The notes: generated by a model not told the origin, from the letters alone. Numbered from the stretch's first letter, positions 1 through 8,983 are shown. The stretch is 64,000 bases of DNA from an uncultured Desulfatitalea sp. (GCA_937868765.1 CALMNL010000006.1:124001-188000), one strand, 5' to 3'. Numbers and translations: made by a program.

Positions 1-82
1 GACGCCGACACGTAATGTACCATAAGGGAAAGTGGATCTTCCTGTTCAGCCCTAATTTTCCAATCAGAAAAGGAGCAAGGTC

Positions 83-1882
83 GTGGCACGCAAGTATGTC
101 AGCAAACGCAACCTGGAGTTCATGCTCTATGAAGTCTTCGACGCACCCAGCCTGACGCGATACCCGTATTACGCGCACCACAACAAGAAGGTGTTCGACA
201 TGACCCTGGCCGCGGCCCTCAAGCTGGGCAAGGATCTGCTCAACCCCATCTTCGAGGAGATGGATCGCAAGGCCCCCTATCTGGAAAACGGCAAGGTCAA
301 GGTGCATCCGACGGTGCGCGCCATCATGCAGCAGTTCGGGGAAGGGGGCTGGATCGCGGCCAAGTTCGATGAAATGCACGACGGGGCCCGGCTGCCTTAC
401 CTCATCGCCGACTGCTGCCAGTTCATCTTCACCGCCGCCAATTACTCGGCCAGCGTCTTTCCGGGGCTGACGGCCAAGGCCGCGCGCCTGATCACTTCGT
501 TTGGCAGCCCGGAGCAGATCGCCACCTATGTGCCCAAAATGCTCTCCGGCGAGTGGCAGGGCACCATGGCCTTGACCGAACCCCAGGCCGGTAGTTCCCT
601 GGCCGACATCGCCACTACCGCCGTGCCCACGGACAAAGGCTACTATCTCATGCGCGGGCAGAAGATCTTTATCTCCGCCGGCGATCATGACGGCGTGGAC
701 AACGTGGTCCAGATGATGCTCGCCAAGATCGAAGGGGCGCCGGCCGGGGTCAAGGGCATCTCCCTGTTCATCGTGCCCAACCGTCGGCCCACAAGCGACG
801 GCGGTCTCGAGTCCAACGATGTCACCGTGACCCAGGTCTACCACAAGATGGGCTATCGCGGGGCGCCCATCACCGAGCTGAGCATCGGCGAGAAGAACGA
901 CTGCCGGGGCTACCTGGTGGGCCAGGCCCACAACGGGCTGGCCTATATGTTCCAGATGATGAACGGCTCGCGCCTGAGCGTGGGCATGGCCGCCATCGGC
1001 ATCTCCACGGCCGCTTACTATGCGGCCCAGGAGTACGCCCGCCAGCGGCCCCAGGGGCGTCTGACCCCTGATCCAACCGGTCCCCAGGTGCCGATCATCG
1101 AGCACGCCGACATCCGGCGTCTGCTGCTTTACCAGCGCGCTTTCGTGGAGGGCGCTTTTGCGCTCGCCATGCAGTGCTGTCTCTATGCCGATCTGGAAAA
1201 CGCGCTGGAGGGCGAAGGAAAAGAAAAGGCCGCCTTGCTGCTGGACCTGCTGATTCCGGTGGTCAAGACCTATCCGGCCGAGACCAGCATCCGTTCGACC
1301 AGTCAGGCGATTCAGATCTTCGGTGGCTACGGCTACTGCGAAGACTTTCCTGTGGAACAGCACTTCCGGGACACCCGCATCCACACCATCCACGAAGGCA
1401 CCACCGGCATCCAGGGCATGGACATCCTGGGCCGCAAGGTGCGCATGAAAAACGGCAAGGCTTTCTCCCTTTACCTGGAAGAGGTGGCGCTCGCCATCGA
1501 ACAGGCCCGTCCCATCGAATCGCTGAAACCTTACGCCGATCGGCTGGCCGCATCCCTGGAAGAATTGCGCACGGTCACGGCCGCTTTGATTGCGCGCGGC
1601 GAAGAGAAGGGCAACCGGGACATGCTGGCCGATGCCACACTCTACCTGGATTACTTCTCGTTGATCGCTGCGGCCTGGCAGTGGCTGCTGCAGGCCGTCA
1701 CGGCCGAAAAGGCCCTTGCCGGGAATCCATCCAAGGCCAATCGCAACTTCTACCAGGGCAAAGTGATCACGGCGCGTTACTTTTTTCACTACGAGCTGCC
1801 CAAGACCCTGGGCCTGGCCCAGCGCCTGTTGGAGACGGACGGTCTGACGCTGACGATGGAAACCGATTATTTTCTGGATTAG
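83..1882 (+). CDS. acyl-CoA dehydrogenase, large (~600 aa) type
   Basis: FAD-dependent oxidation of an acyl-CoA thioester to the enoyl-CoA, probably in beta-oxidation or organic acid degradation in the cytoplasm. The protein has 599 residues. It shows the acyl-CoA dehydrogenase signature TEPQAGSSLAD near residue 172 and the C-terminal FGGYGY...IHEGTTGIQ block, whose Glu is the expected catalytic base. The extra ~130-residue C-terminal domain matches the large subfamily that includes DmdC-like enzymes, so the substrate cannot be named. The start is GTG, chosen because AGGAG lies at 71-75. The 82 bases before it show no complete gene. Family assignment is secure; substrate is unknown. Confidence 0.93.
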   Translation: MARKYVSKRNLEFMLYEVFDAPSLTRYPYYAHHNKKVFDMTLAAALKLGKDLLNPIFEEMDRKAPYLENGKVKVHPTVRAIMQQFGEGGWIAAKFDEMHDGARLPYLIADCCQFIFTAANYSASVFPGLTAKAARLITSFGSPEQIATYVPKMLSGEWQGTMALTEPQAGSSLADIATTAVPTDKGYYLMRGQKIFISAGDHDGVDNVVQMMLAKIEGAPAGVKGISLFIVPNRRPTSDGGLESNDVTVTQVYHKMGYRGAPITELSIGEKNDCRGYLVGQAHNGLAYMFQMMNGSRLSVGMAAIGISTAAYYAAQEYARQRPQGRLTPDPTGPQVPIIEHADIRRLLLYQRAFVEGAFALAMQCCLYADLENALEGEGKEKAALLLDLLIPVVKTYPAETSIRSTSQAIQIFGGYGYCEDFPVEQHFRDTRIHTIHEGTTGIQGMDILGRKVRMKNGKAFSLYLEEVALAIEQARPIESLKPYADRLAASLEELRTVTAALIARGEEKGNRDMLADATLYLDYFSLIAAAWQWLLQAVTAEKALAGNPSKANRNFYQGKVITARYFFHYELPKTLGLAQRLLETDGLTLTMETDYFLD

Positions 1883-1949
1883 CCGGGGATTGCGGTCCGC
1901 CCCCCAATGGACCTCTTTCGTTGGAGCGACCGGTGCCTTGTGCGCGGGC

Positions 1950-2567
1950 TTATCGGCCCGGTGCCATTCCCCTGTTGTCGGTCGGGGGCAGCCGCAGGCT
2001 TATCACATCGCCGAGAGCACGCCGTATTTTACTGACAGTGATGTGAGGCCTTTCCTGGGGTAGGCCCCAGTCGGCGCACAGCATCTGGGTTACATCCGGC
2101 TGATTGGAGGAACTCAACTCCATGATGGCCGCTACCGTCTTGTATTCCGTTCCGTTCCGGGTTTCGAAATCGGCTTGCATGCCCGGCTGCCATTGGGCGG
2201 CGGTGAGTTGGATGCCGCTCGGCGGTTCCGGCGCGCGAACCTCCTTGAAAAACAGCTCCGTGTAGGATTTATTGACCATGAAGGTATCCCGCTGGATCCG
2301 ACGCTCGGTATCCTTTTTGGCCGACAGCTTCAACGTGCAGTAGGGCAGATAGGCGTTGACCCCGCCCCAATGCTTGATCCGGCCCTCCTGAAAATATACC
2401 TGATCCTGCCACGCCGGCACCTGAAGCGGTTGCTGCAGCACCAGCGCAGTGCCCACCGGAACCAGATAATCGGTTGAATTTTCATCCGGTTGGGAGCCGA
2501 TGCCGGCCGACTGGCAAGCGGCTAGGAACATGGGTAAGACAAGCCAAAGCACTGTTTTTAGCCTCAT
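1950..2567 (-). CDS. putative lipoprotein
   Basis: Unrecognised exported protein of about 205 residues. The ATG at 2567 is preferred over an in-frame start at 2603: it has an AAAGAGG-type ribosome site and places a compact signal peptide directly before a lipobox LAAC (Cys about residue 18). This predicts lipid attachment and anchoring in the inner or outer membrane. The mature part has two further Cys residues and no domain I can name. It is convergent with the acyl-CoA dehydrogenase, ending 67 bases from its stop, and divergent from the SixA-like gene. Lipoprotein status is well supported; function is not. Confidence 0.72.
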   Translation of the reverse strand: MRLKTVLWLVLPMFLAACQSAGIGSQPDENSTDYLVPVGTALVLQQPLQVPAWQDQVYFQEGRIKHWGGVNAYLPYCTLKLSAKKDTERRIQRDTFMVNKSYTELFFKEVRAPEPPSGIQLTAAQWQPGMQADFETRNGTEYKTVAAIMELSSSNQPDVTQMLCADWGLPQERPHITVSKIRRALGDVISLRLPPTDNRGMAPGR

Positions 2568-2624
2568 GGGGCCTCTTTCATGCGGGTTGACGCGCGCAAA
2601 CACAATTTACGGTGGAGAATAGGT

Positions 2625-3260
2625 ATGGCCTCAAACATGCGCAAGACAGCGGCGGCCCCGGAATTGGAATGGGCCCCATCAAACCGCAACAGATTCGGAA
2701 CGAACGGGGTTCATGGCTCGCGGCAGCGGAGCGCGCTTACGGGTGTGTCTTCCGATGCCAGGTGCATCAAAACGCTAACCCTGATTCGCCACGCCAAATC
2801 GAATTGGAAATATCCGGCGCTGGCGGATGCCGACCGCCCGTTGAGCAATCGGGGTCGCCGCGAAGCCGCAGTCATGGGCAGGGTGCTGGCCGAGCGAGGC
2901 TTCAGACCGGATCGCTGGCTCAGCAGTCCGGCCTTGCGCGCCTTGCGCACCACCGAGGTCGTGGCCGGCGCCATCGGGTGGACATTGTCCAGGATCGTGC
3001 TGGAACATCGGCTCTACGAGCACAGCAGCGAACAACTGCTGGCGCTTTTGCGGGCTTTGGAGGATGATGCGACCTGGGTGGTGTGCGTGGGCCACAACCC
3101 TGAGCTCACCGATCTGGCCAATCGGCTGGCCTCTAAAAAACTCGAAAAACTGCCCACATGCGGCGTGTTGGAGATGCGGTTCGCCATGGGCCGGTGGCAG
3201 GTGCTGGGGGAGAGCGAACCTCTATCGGTGATGTTGGACTTCCCCGAGTACCATAACTGA
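2625..3260 (+). CDS. sixA: SixA-type phosphohistidine phosphatase
   Basis: Histidine phosphatase (phosphoglycerate mutase fold). SixA in E. coli dephosphorylates phosphohistidine on the phosphotransfer domain of ArcB and on PTS Ntr proteins. The nucleophile motif LIRHAKSNW lies near residue 55, with the second catalytic block VVCVGHNPEL in the C-terminal half. The ATG at 2625 is chosen for its GGTGGAG site; this gives about 40 residues before the catalytic core, more than usual, so a GTG at 2745 is an alternative start. It lies 23 bases upstream of the CHAD gene. The presence of ptsN and an EIIAMan gene a few kb away makes a PTS-related target plausible, but that is inference. Confidence 0.82.
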   Translation: MASNMRKTAAAPELEWAPSNRNRFGTNGVHGSRQRSALTGVSSDARCIKTLTLIRHAKSNWKYPALADADRPLSNRGRREAAVMGRVLAERGFRPDRWLSSPALRALRTTEVVAGAIGWTLSRIVLEHRLYEHSSEQLLALLRALEDDATWVVCVGHNPELTDLANRLASKKLEKLPTCGVLEMRFAMGRWQVLGESEPLSVMLDFPEYHN

Positions 3261-3283
3261 ACCTTTCTGCATAAGCTTCGGAA

Positions 3284-4261
3284 ATGAATTGGCAAAATGG
3301 TCTTATGAAGCTTCAAGCCCAATACCAGCTGACCTCTGAAATGACCGTCGCTGAAGGCGCCCGGATCATCTTCGGTCATTTGATGGCGGTGATGCGCCAC
3401 AACGAGGCGGGCATCCAGGAGGATCAGGATATCGAGTGCCTCCATGACTTCCGAGTGGCGGTACGCCGGTCGCGCTCCCTGCTAACGATGCTGAAAAGGG
3501 ACCTTGATCCAGCGTTTCTGCCAGATCTCAGGAAGGGCCTGCAGGTCCTGGGGCAGGCCACCAACGCCTTGCGCGACCTGGACGTCTACATGGCGCAGCG
3601 GCCGCACTATGAAAAGATGCTGCCTGCCGTTCTGCGGCCGGCCATCGCCCCTTGGTTCGAAGCCCTGGGGCGCCGGCGCGAGCGGGAAGCCATCAGTGTG
3701 AAACGTTTTCTGACCTCCAGAACCTATGGGCGCATCATGGACGACCTGGCGCGCTTTGCGGCCGGTGAAGTCGGAACAGGATCGACCCCCAATGCCTATA
3801 CCAGGCCTCTCATCGAGGTGGCCCGGAAGGCAATCGACAGAAGCTTCGCCCGGAGCCTGCGCATCGGCCGCCGAATCAGTGCCGCCTCGCCCGACGATCT
3901 CCTGCATCGTCTGCGTATCCAGAGCAAGCAGTTGCGTTACGCATTGGAATTTTTCCGCGATCTGTTTCCTCCGGGTCCGGCAGGCGTTGCGATCCGGCAG
4001 GTCAAGGCACTCCAGGAGTGCTTAGGCATTTACAACGATCGGTCAGTCCAGCAGCAATTCCTCTTCGATTATCTGAAAGGTATCCCGGCGCCCTACGGTC
4101 CCCGCCGCATCGCCCTGGCGGCGGCTATCGGCGCATTGATCGGCCTGCTTTTTCTGGAAAAGGTGCGGCAGCGCAAAGGTTTCGAAGAAGTGTTCGCACG
4201 TTTCAGCGACCCGGTCCAGGTCCGGCGATTCCGCAAGCTGTTCGCTCAGGACGGGAGTTAA
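3284..4261 (+). CDS. CHAD domain protein
   Basis: CHAD domains are alpha-helical, His-rich modules known to bind inorganic polyphosphate. The 325-residue protein has both conserved basic helices: LHDFRVAVRRSRSLL near residue 50 and HRLRIQSKQLRYALEFF near residue 210. It has no attached CYTH domain, so it is a stand-alone CHAD protein. A hydrophobic stretch AALAAAIGALIGLLF near residue 280 may be a membrane or buried helix. It probably forms an operon with the SixA-like gene upstream, a common pairing. The start may instead be the internal ATG at 3305, since neither has a strong ribosome site. Confidence 0.85.
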   Translation: MNWQNGLMKLQAQYQLTSEMTVAEGARIIFGHLMAVMRHNEAGIQEDQDIECLHDFRVAVRRSRSLLTMLKRDLDPAFLPDLRKGLQVLGQATNALRDLDVYMAQRPHYEKMLPAVLRPAIAPWFEALGRRREREAISVKRFLTSRTYGRIMDDLARFAAGEVGTGSTPNAYTRPLIEVARKAIDRSFARSLRIGRRISAASPDDLLHRLRIQSKQLRYALEFFRDLFPPGPAGVAIRQVKALQECLGIYNDRSVQQQFLFDYLKGIPAPYGPRRIALAAAIGALIGLLFLEKVRQRKGFEEVFARFSDPVQVRRFRKLFAQDGS

Positions 4262-4352
4262 ACGTTTCCCTGCGCTTGCTTATCTGCGCAGAATAGATAA
4301 ACCAGCAGTTCAACCATGGTTGAGGGGTGAGCTTTTCAGACTGCCCAACGCC

Positions 4353-4381
4353 TTGACAGTTGTTCACTTTGCCTTTAGGCT
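4353..4381 (+). promoter_or_regulatory. sigma-70 type promoter candidate
   Basis: TTGACA at 4353-4358 is followed by a 17-base spacer and TAGGCT at 4376-4381. It lies 49 bases before the ATG at 4430 and is the best promoter-like sequence in the gap after the CHAD gene. The -35 is perfect; the -10 matches three of six consensus bases. Confidence 0.45.
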
Positions 4382-4429
4382 CTTGCTCATAACACACCGC
4401 AATTAAAAATGAATGATAAGGAGCCTCGG

Positions 4430-4945
4430 ATGTTTGCCATCGAAGACTGGAGTAAAGAGAAGGTCCACTCGGTGATGCGGGAAGTGCTTTTCAGCTTCAA
4501 CTACATGTGGTTCCTGATGGAGGCCTGGGCCAGGCAGAATTGTCCGGAAAAAGCCCAGGGTGAGGATTTTATGCGGCTGAATGACGAGTTCGGGCGCCAC
4601 CAGGCGCAGCGCCTGGGAAAGGTCGTCGATGACAAGCTGACCGGCGTGGCGCGCCTGGTGGCATTCGTGCGCCATTCCCACTGGTGCGCCTTCGAGGAGA
4701 TCGAGTTGACCCCGCTCTCGGACCAGCGCCTGCGCATGCGAACCATAGGCTGCACAGCCCAAAAAGCCGCGCGCAAGTGGGGTATGTCCCATTACGATTG
4801 CGGCCAGAGCGGGTTGCGGCTGCGCACAGGATTTTTCAAGGAGGTTATTCCCACCGCCCAGGTAGAGCGCATCTTTACCCCGCCGGAGGAGAAACCGGCC
4901 GGAGCTCCTGACCAGGCGGCCTGCGAATGGATCATCACGATCTGA
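4430..4945 (+). CDS. conserved hypothetical, helical N-terminus and Cys-containing core
   Basis: I do not recognise this protein with certainty; it resembles a family of uncharacterised deltaproteobacterial proteins (possibly DUF6125). The ATG at 4430 is chosen because AAGGAG sits six bases before it, giving 171 residues; an in-frame ATG at 4409 has no such site. The N-terminal half reads as aromatic helices, the centre as beta strands (FEEIELTPLSDQRLRMR), followed by a GCTAQKAARKWG...YDCGQSG segment with two Cys that could bind a metal or cofactor. There is no signal peptide or membrane segment. A promoter candidate lies just upstream, so it is probably monocistronic. Confidence 0.6.
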   Translation: MFAIEDWSKEKVHSVMREVLFSFNYMWFLMEAWARQNCPEKAQGEDFMRLNDEFGRHQAQRLGKVVDDKLTGVARLVAFVRHSHWCAFEEIELTPLSDQRLRMRTIGCTAQKAARKWGMSHYDCGQSGLRLRTGFFKEVIPTAQVERIFTPPEEKPAGAPDQAACEWIITI

Positions 4946-5030
4946 CCCGCACTTTGCAAGGTATCCGAGATCCTGCGCGGATGCATGATATGGGAAGCGG
5001 GAAGGGGCGGAACCGAACTCGGTGGTTTCA

Positions 5031-5068
5031 ACCAAAAACAAAAGCCTGCTGTTTTTGCAGCAGGCTTT
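5031..5068 (-). terminator. Rho-independent terminator after tRNA-Leu
   Basis: A perfect 11-base stem (5041-5051 with 5058-5068, AAAGCCTGCTG) closes a 6-base loop. Read on the minus strand it is followed by TTTTGTTTTTGG. It lies a few bases after the tRNA-Leu 3' end and probably ends the whole tpiA-secG-tRNA transcript. Confidence 0.85.
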
Positions 5069-5076
5069 AAGGTTTT

Positions 5077-5162
5077 TGGTGCCGAAGGCGGGATTTGAAC
5101 CCGCATGGCTCGCGCCGCTACCCCCTCAAGATAGTGTGTCTACCAAATTCCACCACTTCGGC
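5077..5162 (-). tRNA. tRNA-Leu (anticodon GAG)
   Basis: Folded by eye on the minus strand. The acceptor stem is GCCGAAG/CTTCGGC, with a long D-loop. The anticodon stem CTATC/GGTAG closes the loop TTGAGGG, giving anticodon GAG for CUC/CUU leucine codons. A class II long variable arm (CGGCGCGAGCC region) is present, as expected for leucine, and the T arm is GCGGG-TTCAAAT-CCCGC. CCA is encoded at 5077-5079. It sits 11 bases after secG and is followed at once by a terminator, so it is probably processed from the secG transcript. Confidence 0.95.
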
Positions 5163-5172
5163 AAAAAGGCTT

Positions 5173-5616
5173 CTATGGATTGGCCTTTTCCGGTTTCTCG
5201 GACGGCGCCGTGTTGCTCTGGGGCGCTGGAGCCGGGGCCGCCGGTGGGGCGGCGGGCTGTCCTTCGCTCGGTTGGGCCTGGGCTGCGGGCGCTTTCTGTT
5301 CGGTGGCCGCAGCCGGTGCTGTTTGCTGCGCCGGGGTTGTCTGGCTCGGGGCCGGCGGGGTATCTGTTACAAGATCCGACTCCTGCCGGGTGCCGGCCAT
5401 GTAGGCCAGCGAGAGCGACGTGAGCATGAATACGATGGCAGCGGCGGTGGTGGCCTTGCTCAAAAATGTGGAGGCGCCGGTGGCGCCGAACAGCGTCTGG
5501 CTGGCGCCGCCGCCGAAGGCCGCTCCCATATCCGCGCCTTTGCCCGTCTGCAGCAAGACGATCATGATCAGCGCGATACAAACGATCACATGAATGATGA
5601 CAATCAAGATAGACAT
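5173..5616 (-). CDS. secG: preprotein translocase subunit SecG
   Basis: Small inner-membrane subunit of the SecYEG protein export channel. The 147-residue protein has the expected two transmembrane helices (about residues 3-22 and 55-75). Between them lies the conserved loop with LLQTGKGADMGAAFGGG and SQTLFGATGASTFLSK. The C-terminal ~65 residues are a low-complexity Ala/Pro/Gln tail, common in proteobacterial SecG. It lies between tpiA (12 bases upstream) and tRNA-Leu, a frequent arrangement. Confidence 0.95.
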   Translation of the reverse strand: MSILIVIIHVIVCIALIMIVLLQTGKGADMGAAFGGGASQTLFGATGASTFLSKATTAAAIVFMLTSLSLAYMAGTRQESDLVTDTPPAPSQTTPAQQTAPAAATEQKAPAAQAQPSEGQPAAPPAAPAPAPQSNTAPSEKPEKANP

Positions 5617-5628
5617 GTTGTACCCGTA

Positions 5629-6393
5629 TCAGCCTCGATAGTGCGCCAGCTGGCTAAATGTTTCCGGGTCGAGACTGGCACCGCCCACCAGGGCGCCGTC
5701 CACATCCGGCATGGCCATCAACTCCTTGATGTTGGATGGCTTGACGCTGCCTCCGTACAGGATCCTCACTAGTCGGGCGAAACCGTCGTCCACGATGCCG
5801 GCAAGTTGCCGGCGGATGTAAGCGTGTGCTTCCTGGGCCTGTTCTTTGGTGGCGGTTTTTCCGGTGCCGATGGCCCAGACCGGTTCATAGGCCACTACCA
5901 GGGTCTTCAGATCCTGTAAAACAAAGCTCTCTAAACCTTTTTGAATCTGTTTGTCAAGCACAGAAAACGTCTGTCCGGATTCCCGTTCGGCTTCGGTTTC
6001 ACCGATGCACATCACAGGTCGCAATCCGGCGGCGACCGCCGCCCGGATCTTGCGCTGGACCGTCTGGTCGGTTTCTCCGAAATACTGACGACGTTCCGAA
6101 TGGCCGACGATGGCATAGCGGCAGCCGGCGTTGACCAGCATGGCGGCGGAAATTTCACCGGTGAAGGCGCCCTGGTTCTCCCAGTGCAGGTTCTGGGCGC
6201 CAAGGGCGATGTTGCTGCCGGCAAGGACGGCTGCCACCTGGGAAAGCGCCGTGAAGGTCGGGGCGATCATGATTTCCACCCCGACGGCCTTGGCCGTGAG
6301 TTCCTTGAGATGTTTGGCGGCCTGGACCGCTTCGTCGCCGGTCTTGTGCATCTTCCAATTGCCGGCGATCAGGGGAAGGCGGGTCTCCATCAT
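5629..6393 (-). CDS. tpiA: triose-phosphate isomerase
   Basis: Interconverts dihydroxyacetone phosphate and glyceraldehyde 3-phosphate in glycolysis and gluconeogenesis. The 254 residues form a standard single TIM barrel. Visible catalytic residues are Lys14 in GNWKMH, His98 in VGHSERR and Glu170 in AYEPVWAIGTG, plus the phosphate loop YGGSVKP near the end. Two adjacent ATGs (6393, 6390) follow an AAGGAG site; the second has the better spacing. The pgk gene usually found between gap and tpiA is not here. The 146-base gap to gap contains a strong hairpin at 6500-6530. Confidence 0.97.
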   Translation of the reverse strand: MMETRLPLIAGNWKMHKTGDEAVQAAKHLKELTAKAVGVEIMIAPTFTALSQVAAVLAGSNIALGAQNLHWENQGAFTGEISAAMLVNAGCRYAIVGHSERRQYFGETDQTVQRKIRAAVAAGLRPVMCIGETEAERESGQTFSVLDKQIQKGLESFVLQDLKTLVVAYEPVWAIGTGKTATKEQAQEAHAYIRRQLAGIVDDGFARLVRILYGGSVKPSNIKELMAMPDVDGALVGGASLDPETFSQLAHYRG

Positions 6394-6499
6394 GGTTCTC
6401 CTTCCAGTCTATATTGTTCAAATCAATTCGAATGGGACCGGTTCAAGCCCAGCGGAAAGGTTGCGAATCGACGTTTGAAGCAAAGGTGTTGTGCCGATC

Positions 6500-6530
6500 G
6501 GGGTGCCTCGGGAAAAGGCCAAGGCACCCC
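6500..6530. other. 9-bp stem-loop between gap and tpiA
   Basis: GGGGTGCCT (6500-6508) pairs perfectly with AGGCACCCC (6522-6530) over a 13-base loop. No T tract follows on either strand, so it is not a standard terminator. It starts 10 bases after the gap stop codon on the transcribed minus strand and may protect or partly attenuate the gap mRNA. Confidence 0.45.
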
Positions 6531-6539
6531 ATCTGATGA

Positions 6540-7544
6540 TCAGAGCGTGCTTCCCACCAGTGCCGCCAGATCCACCATACGATGGGAGTACCCGGTTTCG
6601 TTGTCGTACCAGGAGAGAACCTTCACGGTTTTGTCGATGACATAGGTGTTGCCGCCATCCACCACCGAGGAAAGGGTACTGCCGTTGAAGTCCGAAGAGA
6701 CCAGCGGCAGTTCGGTGTAGCCCAAGATGCCGGAAAGGGGGCCTTCGGCCGCGGCCTTCAAGGCCTCGTTGACATTGGACACCGTCACACCGCCCTTGTT
6801 GATGTTGACCACCACGTCCACCAGTGAGACGTTGGGGGTGGGCACGCGGATGGCCAGGCCGTTCAGTTTTCCGGCCAGTTCGGGCAGCACCAGGGAAACG
6901 GCCTTGGCTGCGCCGGTGGTGGTGGGAATCATGGAAAGGGCCGCGGCCCGGGCGCGCCGCAGATCCTTGTGGGGGAAATCCAACAGCCGCTGGTCGCCGG
7001 TGTACGAGTGAATGGTGGTCATCAGGCCGTTCTGAATACCGAAACTCTCCATCAATACCTTTGCCACCGGCGCCAGGCAGTTGGTGGTGCACGAGGCGTT
7101 GGAGAGGACATGATGCTTTTTGGGATCGTAGGTGGTGTGGTTGACCCCCATGACGATGGTGGCATCCGGTTCCTTGGCCGGTGCCGAAATGATCACCTTG
7201 CGGGCGCCGGCGGTCAAATGTTTGGAAGCGTTGGCCCGATCTACGAACAAGCCGGTACACTCCAGGACGATGTCGACGCCCATGGATTGCCAGGGCAGTT
7301 CGGCCGGGTCTTTATAGGCAGTGTAGGCGATTTTTCGCCCGTCCACATAGATGGCTTTGTCTTCGGCGCGGACCTCTTTGTCGAGCTTGCCGTGAACCGA
7401 GTCGTAGGTAAGCAGGTGGGCCATGGTTGCCGCGCTGGTGAGGTCGTTGATGGCCACCACCTGGATGTTGGGGTTTTTCAAGGCAGCTCTGAAAACGACG
7501 CGTCCGATTCTGCCAAATCCGTTGATTGCTACTTTGATGCTCAT
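6540..7544 (-). CDS. gap: glyceraldehyde-3-phosphate dehydrogenase, type I
   Basis: Phosphorylating NAD(P)-dependent oxidation of glyceraldehyde 3-phosphate in the cytoplasm. The 334-residue protein has the Rossmann motif INGFGRIGR at the N-terminus and the catalytic Cys152 in [12 protein letters not shown]. The catalytic His lies in the following HSYTGDQ segment, and the C-terminal WYDNETGYS is typical. The start follows a good AAGAAGGGAG-type site. Asp at residue 34 (AINDL) favours NAD use. It lies between the EIIAMan gene and tpiA on the same strand. Confidence 0.97.
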   Translation of the reverse strand: MSIKVAINGFGRIGRVVFRAALKNPNIQVVAINDLTSAATMAHLLTYDSVHGKLDKEVRAEDKAIYVDGRKIAYTAYKDPAELPWQSMGVDIVLECTGLFVDRANASKHLTAGARKVIISAPAKEPDATIVMGVNHTTYDPKKHHVLSNASCTTNCLAPVAKVLMESFGIQNGLMTTIHSYTGDQRLLDFPHKDLRRARAAALSMIPTTTGAAKAVSLVLPELAGKLNGLAIRVPTPNVSLVDVVVNINKGGVTVSNVNEALKAAAEGPLSGILGYTELPLVSSDFNGSTLSSVVDGGNTYVIDKTVKVLSWYDNETGYSHRMVDLAALVGSTL

Positions 7545-7594
7545 CTTTTCTCCCTTCTTGATGATTATGAGACCTTTTGCAAGATCCGGTGGTT

Positions 7595-8014
7595 TTATCC
7601 CTGGCTGCGCTTGTTGCCTTTGAGAATGCCGCTTGCCAGGGAGATGCTTTTTTTGCCGAACCCTTCCAGCGATTCCGCCAGTTCGGTCAATCCCTTGGAA
7701 TTGCGCAGGCCGATGGCTTTGATCACCATGGGCAGGTTGACGCCCGAGAGCACTTCGATATGGCCCTCTTCCAGGAAGGCGTAGCTCAAGTTGGAAGGGG
7801 TTCCACCGAACATATCTGTCAGGATCAACACCCCTTTTCCGTTGTCAACCTGTTTGATTCCCTTTTCGATTTTAGTTCGCAGATCAGCGGCATTTTCCCG
7901 CAGGTCGATGGAGATGGCCGCCAGCGAGGCCGGCTTTTCATTCAAGATGAACTCGACGCAATCGATCAGTGCGTCTCCCAGTTGCCGATGACTGACGATG
8001 AGGATTCCGATCAT
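7595..8014 (-). CDS. PTS mannose-type EIIA protein
   Basis: Single-domain EIIA of the mannose/fructose PTS family, 139 residues. The phosphorylated His is His9 in [13 protein letters not shown]; the conserved [13 protein letters not shown] block follows near residue 66. No EIIB, EIIC or EIID gene is nearby, so it is more likely a signalling EIIA linked to the adjacent PTS-Ntr genes (rapZ, ptsN) than a sugar transporter. This orphan arrangement is common in deltaproteobacteria. Confidence 0.92.
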   Translation of the reverse strand: MIGILIVSHRQLGDALIDCVEFILNEKPASLAAISIDLRENAADLRTKIEKGIKQVDNGKGVLILTDMFGGTPSNLSYAFLEEGHIEVLSGVNLPMVIKAIGLRNSKGLTELAESLEGFGKKSISLASGILKGNKRSQG

Positions 8015-8107
8015 GTTAGGTTGTCGTCCTTTTTCATTGGGCTCGGCTCGAAGCTTCGCTTTGGGTTCGTGGCGTCCGCACCGCCCTTCACCTCCCGGGC
8101 ACCGATC

Positions 8108-8983
8108 TCAGGTGAGTTGAATGTCCCGGTGGATCAGACGCACCGTGGGTTGGGTGCGCTGGATATGGTCAAAGATTTTCTGGGCGATGACCACCGAGCG
8201 ATGGCGCCCACCGGTGCATCCGATGGCAATGGTCAAATAGGCTTTGCCTTCCTTTTCGTATAAAGGGATCAAATGGTCGAGCAGCTTTAAATATGCATCC
8301 AAAAACATTTGCGTTTCCGGGTCCTTGAGGACGAATTGCTGGACCTCCAGGGATTCTCCGTCCAGCGCCTTGAGCTCGGGCACGAAATAGGGGTTGGCCA
8401 GGAAACGCACATCCATCATCAGATCGGCTTCGGCCGGATTGCCGTGCTTGAACCCGAAAGAGACCACGTTGATGGCCATGCCGGTGATGGCCGTGTGCCG
8501 CCGCGCAATATTGAGAATGGCGAATTTGAGTTCGTGGATGCTGTAGCGCGAGGTGTCGATGGAGTAGGCGGCGGCGTCGCGCAGGGGACGCAGCTCCCTT
8601 TTTTCTTCGCGGATGGCGTCCAGCAGGCTGCCCCGGCGTCCTAGGGGGTGGTGCCGACGGGTTTGATTGTAACGCCGCAGCAGGACCTGCTCGTCGGCAT
8701 CCAGGAAAACCGTTTTTATCAGATAGCCCTGCCGATCCAGATCGGCCATCAAGGTGCCGTAGTGGTGCAGCAGGCTCTTGTCGCGCAGATCCATGCCCAG
8801 CACCCATCCGGCGGTGTCATCCTCTTCGGACACCGGTGGCGGCGTGCGCAAAAAATGCGGTACCACCTGGATGGGCATGTTGTCGATGCAATAGAAACCG
8901 GCATCTTCGAAGGCGGCCAGTGCCGTGGTTTTACCGGAGCCGGAGGTGCCGGTCACGATGATGATGGGCCGCTGTTTCATCAC
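8108..8983 (-). CDS. rapZ: RNase adapter / nucleotide-binding protein RapZ
   Basis: In E. coli RapZ binds GlmZ sRNA and controls amino-sugar synthesis; homologues (YvcJ) are P-loop nucleotide-binding proteins. The 291-residue protein has the Walker A TGTSGSGKT at residues 11-19, the FYCIDNMP motif, and the C-terminal IGCTGGRHRSV signature. The start is either GTG at 8983, which overlaps the ptsN stop, or ATG at 8980, which I prefer. The overlap implies coupling to ptsN. Confidence 0.95.
   Translation of the reverse strand: MMKQRPIIIVTGTSGSGKTTALAAFEDAGFYCIDNMPIQVVPHFLRTPPPVSEEDDTAGWVLGMDLRDKSLLHHYGTLMADLDRQGYLIKTVFLDADEQVLLRRYNQTRRHHPLGRRGSLLDAIREEKRELRPLRDAAAYSIDTSRYSIHELKFAILNIARRHTAITGMAINVVSFGFKHGNPAEADLMMDVRFLANPYFVPELKALDGESLEVQQFVLKDPETQMFLDAYLKLLDHLIPLYEKEGKAYLTIAIGCTGGRHRSVVIAQKIFDHIQRTQPTVRLIHRDIQLT

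Noticed and set aside
5041-5068. Inverted repeat as part of a repeat family
   Set aside because: It is followed by a T tract on the transcribed strand and is explained as the tRNA terminator.
5077-5162. tRNA-Leu as an attachment site for a mobile element
   Set aside because: No integrase nearby and no direct repeat of the tRNA 3' end found; it lies inside a housekeeping operon.
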